Shown here piece after piece: positions 52,301 through 61,300 of a stretch of 64,000 nucleotides of DNA; position 1 is the first letter of the stretch, and every line of letters begins with the position of its first letter. The notes under the pieces are model-generated. The model did not search any database and had not been told where the DNA came from. It was given only the letters and a program-made list of their open reading frames with translations. Source of the DNA: Thalassobaculum fulvum (lineage in GTDB: Bacteria > Pseudomonadota > Alphaproteobacteria > Thalassobaculales > Thalassobaculaceae); the NCBI RefSeq assembly GCF_014652915.1, contig NZ_BMZS01000001.1, positions 310,001 to 374,000 on the forward strand. The letters run 5' to 3'. The position numbers were made by a program, and so were the translations under genes.

Positions 52301-55300
52301 GCGGCAACGACAGCCTGGACGGCGGCACCGGCGACGACACGCTGTCGGGCGGCGCCGGCACCGACACGCTGCAGGGCGGCAGCGGCAACGACAGCCTGGA
52401 CGGCGGCGAGGGCGACGACACCCTGTCCGGCGGCGCCGGGTTCGACACCCTGCAGGGCGCTGGCGGCAACGACAGCCTGGACGGCGGCACCGACGACGAC
52501 ACGCTGTCGGGCGGCGCCGGCACCGACACGCTGCAGGGCGGCAGCGGCAACGACAGCCTGGACGGCGGCGAGGGCGACGACACCCTGTCCGGCGGCGCCG
52601 GGTTCGACACCCTGCAGGGCTCGGGCGGCAACGACAGCCTGGACGGCGGCACCGACGACGACACCCTGTCCGGCGGGAGCGGCAGCGACACGCTGGTCGG
52701 CGGCGACGGCAACGACCAGGCCCAGGGCGGCAACGACGACGACACCCTGATCGGCGGCGCCGGGACCGACGCGCTGTCGGGCGGCGCCGGCAACGACCAG
52801 ATCTCCGGCGGCGACGACGGCGACACCCTGGTCGGCGGCAGCGGCAGCGACACGGTCTCGGGCGGCGCCGGCGACGATCAGGCGTCGGGCGGCACCGAGG
52901 ACGACAGCCTGGCCGGCGGAATCGGCAACGACACCCTGTCCGGCGGCGACGGCAACGACCTGCTGTCTGGCGGCGACGGCCTCGACTCGCTGAGCGGCGG
53001 GGCCGGCTTCGACACGCTGTACGGCGGTGCCGGCGAGGACTCGCTCGACGGCGGTACCGACGACGACGCCCTGTACGGCGAGGGCGATGCCGACACCCTG
53101 TCGGGCGGCAGCGGCAACGACACCCTGATCGGCGGCGGCGGCAACGACTCGCTCGACGGCGGCGACGGCCAGGATTCCGTGGTCGGCAGCGACGGCGACG
53201 ACGTGATCATCGGCGGTGCCGGCGCCGACACCCTGGCCGGGGGCCTCGGCAACGACACCTTCGCGGCCGGCTCGGTGGCGGATATCGACGGCGACACCAT
53301 CGAGGACTACGCCGCCGGCGACGTCGTCGAGGTCGGTGGCGTCGACGCGCAGGCCGCCTCGATCACCCTGACCCGCGCCGACGGCACCACCACGGTCACC
53401 GTCGACACCGACGGCGACGGGACCGGCGACGCCAGCTTCGACCTGACCGGCCTGTTCTCCGGCGCCTCGATCGAGCAGGCGGCCGACGGCGCCGCCCATT
53501 TCACCTTCGAATCGACGCTGGCGCTGTCGGTCGAGGCGATGGGCACCGCCGACCTGAACAACGACGGCAACCTCGAGCAGATCTGGAAGATCACCAACCC
53601 GAACGGCGAGTCCGTCGAAGTGGCGGTCGACCTGGTCGGCGCCAGCGACCCGCAGGAGACCACCCTGCTGGTCGCGCAGGGCGACACCTACCACTGGACC
53701 GAGGCCGACAGCGGCACCCTCGAGATCAGCTGGTCGATGGACGGCGGGTCCACCGTGGAGACTGCCAGCGCCACGTCGAGCGCCGATCCGGCGGCGCCGG
53801 GAGTGGTCGAGATCATCGGCCCGGTCGGCAGCACCACCGGCCCGACTGAGTTTGCGGACACGCTGACGGGGACGTCGGGGAACGACACGATCGACGCGCT
53901 GGCGGGCGACGACGTGGTGTTCGCCGGTTTCGGCGACGACGTTGTGACGGGCGGCCTGGGCAACGACGCGCTGTCGGGCAGTGCGGGCAACGACACGCTG
54001 AGCGGCTCGGCCGGCGACGACACGCTGTACGGCAGCCTTGACGACGACGCGCTGTCGGGCGGCGAGGGCAACGACCTGGCGCTGGGCGCCGAGGGCGACG
54101 ACCTGCTGGTCGGCGGTGCCGGTGGCGACACGCTGGACGGCGGCGACGGCAACGACACCCTGTCGGGCGGCGACGGCAACGACGTGCTCGGCGGGGTGAC
54201 CGGCGACGACGTTCTGGCGGGCGGCGCCGGCGACGACACGCTCGGCGGCTGGGCCGGCAACGACACGTTGGCGGGCGAGGGCGGGTCGGACGCGCTGACC
54301 GGCGGCGAGGGCAACGACGTCCTGGACGGCGGGGCGGACGCGGACTCGCTGTATGGCGGGTTCGGCGAGGACACGCTGAGCGGCGGCGCCGGCAACGACG
54401 TGCTGTCGGGCGGCGAGGGCGGCGACGTGGTCAGCGCCGGCGACGGCGACGACGTGGTGTACGGCGGCGGGGCTGCGGACACGCTGTACGGCGGTGCCGG
54501 GACCGACACCTACCAGGTGACCGAGTACCACCAGATCGACGGCGACGTTTACGCCGACTACACGGCCGGCGAGGCGATCCGGATCGAGGGGGTCGACGCC
54601 AACGTGGCGACGGTGACGTTGACCGAGGTCGACGGCAACACGGTGGTGGCGCTGGACGTGGATGGCGACGGGACGGCGGAGGTGTCGTTCCAGGTCGCCG
54701 GGACCTATGTCGGCGGCGCCGAGCTGACCGACGACGGCGGGGTGGCGCAGCTGGTGCTGAGCGACGTGCCGCCGGGGCCGACCGAGTTCGACGACACGGT
54801 GGTGGGCACGCCGGACGCCGACACGATCTCGGCGCTTGGCGGCAACGACCTGGTGTCGGGGCTGGCGGGCGACGACCTGGTCTCCGGCATGGCGGGCGAC
54901 GACACGCTGTCGGGCGGCGACGGGGCGGACACGCTCGCTGGCGGGGCCGACAACGACGTGCTGCTGGGCGGCACCGGCGCCGACGTGCTGAGCGGCGGCG
55001 ACGGGTCGGACGTGCTGGTCGGCGGTGCCGGCGACGACACGCTGCAGGGCGGTGCCGGCATCGACGTTCTGTCGGGCGGCCAGGGCAACGACGTTCTGAG
55101 CGGCGGCGCCGGCAACGACCTGCTGACCGGCGGGGCCGGGGCGGACACCCTGGCCGGCGGTGCCGGTAGCGACACCTTCATGGCGCTGAACGTCGGGGAC
55201 CTGGACGGCGACGACTTCGCCGACTACGCGGACGGCGACGTCATCCGGATCGGCGGGTCGCTGGGCGCCAACGCGACCATCTCGACGTCGGTCGCGGGTG

Positions 55301-58300
55301 GCGTGACGACCGTCACGCTCGACTCCGACGGGGATGGTTCCGCAAACGCAACGTTCACGGTCGCCGGCAGCTTCCTCGGTGCCGAGTTGGTCGCCACGCC
55401 GGGCGGCGAGACCGAGATCGTGCTCAGCGAGACCGCGATTCCGACCGACAACGCCGATACGCTGACCGGTACCGCCGGCGACGACACCATCGGCGGCCAG
55501 GGCGGCGACGACGTCATCGGCGGCGGCGACGGCAACGACCTGCTGTCGGGCGGCGCCGGCAACGACAGCCTGTCCGGCGAGGGCGGCGACGACACCCTGG
55601 TCGGCGGCGACGGGGACGACGCGCTGTACGGCGGAAGCGGGAACGATACCCTGGTCGGCGGCACCGGCAGCGACAGCCTGTCCGGCGGTGACGGCAACGA
55701 CGCGCTGTCCGGCGGTGACGGCAACGACGTGCTGTCGGGCGGTGCCGGCGCCGACGACCTGTCGGGCGGCAACGGCAACGACACCCTGTACGGCGGCCCG
55801 GGCGCCGATTCCCTCAGCGGGATGGCCGGCGACGACGTGCTGTCCGGCGGCGGCAGCGACGACCGCCTGGTCGGCGGCGCCGGGACCGACACCCTGCACG
55901 GCGGCGCCGGCAACGACACCTTCGCGGCCGGCTCGGTCGCCGATCTCGACGGCGACACCATCGAGGACTACGGCGACGGCGACGTCATCCGGATCGAGAC
56001 CCCGCTGGGCGAGGGCGCGACGGTGTCGACCTCGGTCGCCGGCGGCGTGACCACGGTCACCATCGATTCCGACGGCGACGGCAATCCCGACGCGACCTTC
56101 ACGGTCGCCGGCAGCTTCACCGCGGCGGCGCTGTCGACCGCCGGCGGCGTCACCGACCTGACCCTGGGCACCGCCCCGGTCGGCCCGACTGAGTTCGCGG
56201 ACACGCTGACGGGGACGTCGGGGAACGACACGATCGACGCGCTGGCGGGCGACGACGTGGTGTTCGCCGGTTTCGGCGACGACGTTGTGACGGGCGGCCT
56301 GGGCAACGACGCGCTGTCGGGCAGTGCGGGCAACGACACGCTGAGCGGCTCGGCCGGCGACGACACGCTGTACGGCAGCCTTGACGACGACGCGCTGTCG
56401 GGCGGCGAGGGCAACGACCTGGCGCTGGGCGCCGAGGGCAACGACCTGCTGGTCGGCGGCGCCGGGGCGGACACGCTGGACGGCGGCGACGGCGACGACA
56501 CCCTGTCGGGCGGCGACGGCAACGACGTTCTGGGCGGGGTGACCGGCGACGACGTTCTGGCGGGCGGCGCCGGCGACGACACGCTCGGCGGCTGGGCCGG
56601 CAACGACACGCTGGCGGGCGAGGGCGGGTCGGACGCGCTGACCGGCGGCGAGGGCAACGACGTCCTGGACGGCGGGGCGGACGCGGACTCGCTGTATGGC
56701 GGGTTCGGCGAGGACACGCTGAGCGGCGGCGCCGGCAACGACGTGCTGTCGGGCGGCGAGGGCGGCGACGTGGTCAGCGCCGGCGACGGCGACGACGTGG
56801 TGTACGGCGGCGGGGCTGCGGACACGCTGTACGGCGGTGCCGGGACCGACACCTACCAGGTGACCGAGTACCACCAGATCGACGGCGACGTTTACGCCGA
56901 CTACACGGCCGGCGAGGCGATCCGGATCGAGGGGGTCGACGCCAACGTGGCGACGGTGACGTTGACCGAGGTCGACGGCAACACGGTGGTGGCGCTGGAC
57001 GTGGATGGCGACGGGACGGCGGAGGTGTCGTTCCAGGTCGCCGGGACCTATGTCGGCGGCGCCGAGCTGACCGACGACGGCGGGGTGGCGCAGCTGGTGC
57101 TGAGCGACGTGCCGCCGGGGCCGACCGAGTTCGACGACACGGTGGTGGGCACGCCGGACGCCGACACGATCTCGGCGCTTGGCGGCAACGACCTGGTGTC
57201 GGGGCTGGCGGGCGACGACCTGGTCTCCGGCATGGCGGGCGACGACACGCTGTCGGGCGGCGACGGGGCGGACACGCTCGCTGGCGGGGCCGACAACGAC
57301 GTGCTGCTGGGCGGCACCGGCGCCGACGTGCTGAGCGGCGGCGACGGGTCGGACCTGCTGTCGGGCGGCGCCGGGGCGGACACCCTGGCCGGCGGCGCCG
57401 GCAGCGACACCTTCCAGGCGGCGACGCTGGACGAGCTGAACGGCGACAGCCTGGCCGACTACACCGACGGCGACGTGATCCGGATCGGCGCGCCGCTGGG
57501 CGAGAGCGCCACGGTCGCGACCTCGGTCGCGGGCGGCTTGACCACGGTCACGGTCGACGCCGACGGGGACGGTAACGCCGACGCGACGTTCACCGTCGCG
57601 GGCAGCTTCCTGGGCGCCCAGCTCTCGACCGCGGGCGGCGCCACCGAGATCGTGCTCAGCGAGGCCGCGATCCCGACCGAGTTCGCCGATACGCTGCTCG
57701 GCACGCCGGACGCCGACACGATCGCGGCACTCGGCGGCGACGACCTGGTGTCGGCGCTGGCCGGCGACGACGTGGTCTCCGGCATGGCCGGCAACGACAC
57801 CCTGTCCGGCGGTGCCGGGGCCGACACCCTGTCGGGCGGTGAGGGCAACGACGCGCTGTCGGGCGGGGCCGACGCCGACAGGCTGTACGGCGGTGCCGGC
57901 GATGACGCGGTGCTGGGCGGCGCCGGCAATGACGGCCTGTCCGGCGGCGACGGCAGCGACACCCTGTCGGGCGGCACCGGCGACGACACGGTGATCGGCG
58001 GCAGCGGCGCCGACCTGGTGGTCGGTGGCGACGGCAACGACTGGGCCTGGGGCGGCAAGGGCGACGACGTGGTTTCCGGCGGGGCCGGATCCGACACCCT
58101 GTCGGGCGGCGACGGCGCCGACAGCCTGTACGGCGGCGCCGACGACGACACCATCAGCGGGCTCAGCGGCAACGACCTGCTGTCCGGCGGCGCCGGCAAC
58201 GACCTGCTGCGCGGCGGGGCCGGCGCGGACACCCTGGCCGGCGGCGACGGCGCCGACACCTTCCACGCCGCCAATCTCGGCGAGCTGGACGGCGACAGCA

Positions 58301-61300
58301 TCGCCGACTACGCCGCCGGCGACGTGATCCGGATCGGCGCGCCGCTGGGCGAGAGCGCGGTCGTGGGCACCGCGGTCTCCGGCGGCGTGACCACCGTCAC
58401 GGTCGACGCCGACGGGGATGGTTCCGCAGACGCAACGTTCACGGTGACCGGCAGCTTCCTGGGCGCCCAGTTGGTGTCGAGCGGCGGTGCCACCGAGATC
58501 GTGCTGAGCGAGAAGGCGATCCCGACCGAGTTCGCCGACACCCTGACCGGCACCGCGAACGACGACACCATCTCGGCGCTCGCCGGCGACGACCTGGTGT
58601 CGGCGCTGGCCGGCGACGATTTGGTCTCCGGCATGGCCGGCAGCGACACCCTGTCGGGCGGCGACGGGGCCGACACCTTAGCCGGCGGCGCCGACGACGA
58701 TGCGCTGATCGGCGGCACCGGGGCGGACCAGCTGTCGGGCGGCGACGGCAACGACGCGCTCGCCGGCGGCGCCGATGCCGACCGGCTCTCCGGCGGGGCC
58801 GGCGACGATGCCCTGACCGGCGGGGCCGGCGCGGACACCCTGGTCGGCGGGGCCGGCAACGACACCTTCGAGGCAGCGACGGTCTCGGATCTCGACGGCG
58901 ACAGCATCGCCGACTACGCCGCCGGCGACGTGATCCGGATTGGCGCGCCGCTGGGCGAGAGCGCGGTCGTGGGCACCGCGGTCTCCGGCGGCGTGACCAC
59001 GGTCACGGTCGACGCCGACGGGGATGGAAACGCCGACGCAACGTTCACGGTGACCGGCAGCTTCCTGGGCGCCCAGTTGGTGTCGAGCGGCGGCGCCACC
59101 GAGATCGTGCTGAGCGAGAAGGCGATCCCGACCGAGTTCGCCGACACCCTGACCGGCACTGCGAACGACGACACCATCTCGGCGCTCGCCGGCGACGACC
59201 TGGTGTCGGCGCTGGCCGGCGACGACGTGGTCTCCGGCATGGCCGGCAGCGACACCCTGTCGGGCGGCGACGGGGCCGACACCCTGGCCGGCGGCGCCGA
59301 CGACGATGCGCTGATCGGCGGCACCGGGGCGGACCTGCTGTCGGGCGGCGACGGCAACGACGCGCTCGCCGGCGGCGCCGACGCGGATACCCTGCGCGGC
59401 GGGGCCGGCACCGACACGCTGTCCGGCGGGGCCGGCAACGACCTGCTGTCCGGGGCGCTCGGCGCCGACTCGATCGACGGCGGCGCCGGCGACGACGCGC
59501 TGTTGGGCGGCGAGGATGCCGACAGCCTGCAGGGCGGTGCCGGCGACGACACCCTGTCCGGCGGCCTGGGCGCCGACGATCTCTCGGGCGGCGACGGCGC
59601 CGACGTCCTGTTCGGCGGCGAAGACGACGACGCGCTGGCCGGCGGCACCGGGGCGGACCTGCTGTCGGGCGGCAACGGCAGCGACACGCTCGCCGGCGGC
59701 GCCGATGCCGACCAGCTGTACGGCGGCGTCGGCAACGACGTCCTCAGTGGTGGTGCCGGGGCCGATACCCTGTCCGGCGGCGACGGTGCCGACGAGTTCC
59801 ACGCGGCTTCGGTGGGCGACCTCGACGGCGACAGCATCGCCGATTATCAACAGGGCGAAACGATCAAGATCGGCGGCCTCGACGCCAACACCGCGACGGT
59901 GTCGGTGACGGCGGCCGGCGGCACCTCGACGGTGGCGATCGACGCCGACGGCGACGGCAACGCCGAGGCGACCTTCACGGTGGCCGGCACCTACGCCGCC
60001 GGCGACCTGACCGACGCCGGCGACGGCTCGGTCACGCTGACCCTCGACACGTCGCCGCCGCTGCAGCTGCTGGCCATGGGCACCGCCGACCTGGACGGCG
60101 ACGGCGACCTCGAGCAGATCTGGAAGATCGTCAACCCGACCGACGGCGACGTCGACGCCACCGTCGACCTTCTGAACGCGACCGACAGCCAGGAAGGCCC
60201 GGTCACCGCGGTGCCGGGCGGCACCTATGTCTGGACCGAGGCCGACACCGGCACTCTGGAGGTGAGCTGGACCGGGCCGGACGGCGCGCGCAGCGTGACC
60301 GCGACCGCCAGTGCCGACCCGGCGGATCTGGCCGCCCTCGAGGCCGACGGCTTCGTCAACCCGTTCGCCCATCCGTTCGGCGCCACCGAGTTCGACGACA
60401 CCCTGGTCGGCACCGGCGACGCCGACACCATCTCGGCGCTCGGCGGCGACGACCTGGTCTCGGCCAAGGCGGGCGACGACCTGGTCGACGGCATGACCGG
60501 CAACGACACCCTGTTCGGCCAGGACGGTGCCGACACGCTGATCGGCGGCGAGGGCGACGACTCCCTGCTCGGCCACAGCGGGGTCGACCAGCTGTCCGGT
60601 GGTGTCGGGAACGATACGTTGCGGGGCGGGAACGATGGCGACCTGCTGTCGGGCGGCGCCGGCGACGACTCGCTGCGCGGCGACCGCGGCGCCGATTCGC
60701 TGGTCGGCGGCGATGGCGACGACACCCTGGTCGGCGGCGGCGACTCCGACACCCTGTCGGGCGGTGCCGGCAGCGACAAACTGGTCGGCTCGGCCGCCGA
60801 CGACGCGTTGTACGGCGGGGCCGGCGACGACACCCTGCAGGGCGGCGGCGGCGTCGACGTGCTGTCCGGCGGTGCCGGCAACGACTCGGTGCGGGGCGGC
60901 GGCCAGGACGACACCCTGTACGGCCAGAGCGGCGACGACACCCTGGTCGGCGCGACCGGTGCCGACCTGCTGCTCGGGGCCGAGGGCAACGACGTCCTGA
61001 ACGGCGGCGCCGATGCCGACACCCTGTCCGGCGGCGACGGCAACGACACCCTGGTCGGCGGCGGCGGCACCGACCTGCTGTACGGCGGCGCCGGGGACGA
61101 CTCGTTGCGTGGTCATAACGATGCTGACACGCTTTCCGGCGGCGCCGGCAACGACACCCTGCGCGGCGGCGGCGGCAACGACGTGCTGTCGGGTGGCGAC
61201 GGCGCCGACGTGCTGCAGGGCGGCGCGGACGACGACACCCTGCTGGGCGGCACCGGCGGCGACACCCTGATCGGCGGCGGCGGCAACGACATCCTGTCGG

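Noticed and set aside
52222-52688. CRISPR array
   Set aside because: The repeats are contiguous, in-frame and coding, with no unique spacers and no cas genes nearby.
48550-58266. A 3,238-codon open frame on the minus strand across gmhA and the RTX gene
   Set aside because: Only the first 200 codons before the stop at 48550 (gmhA) make sense. The rest is the antisense of GC-rich RTX repeats, giving low-complexity VVAGAAxQGV strings.
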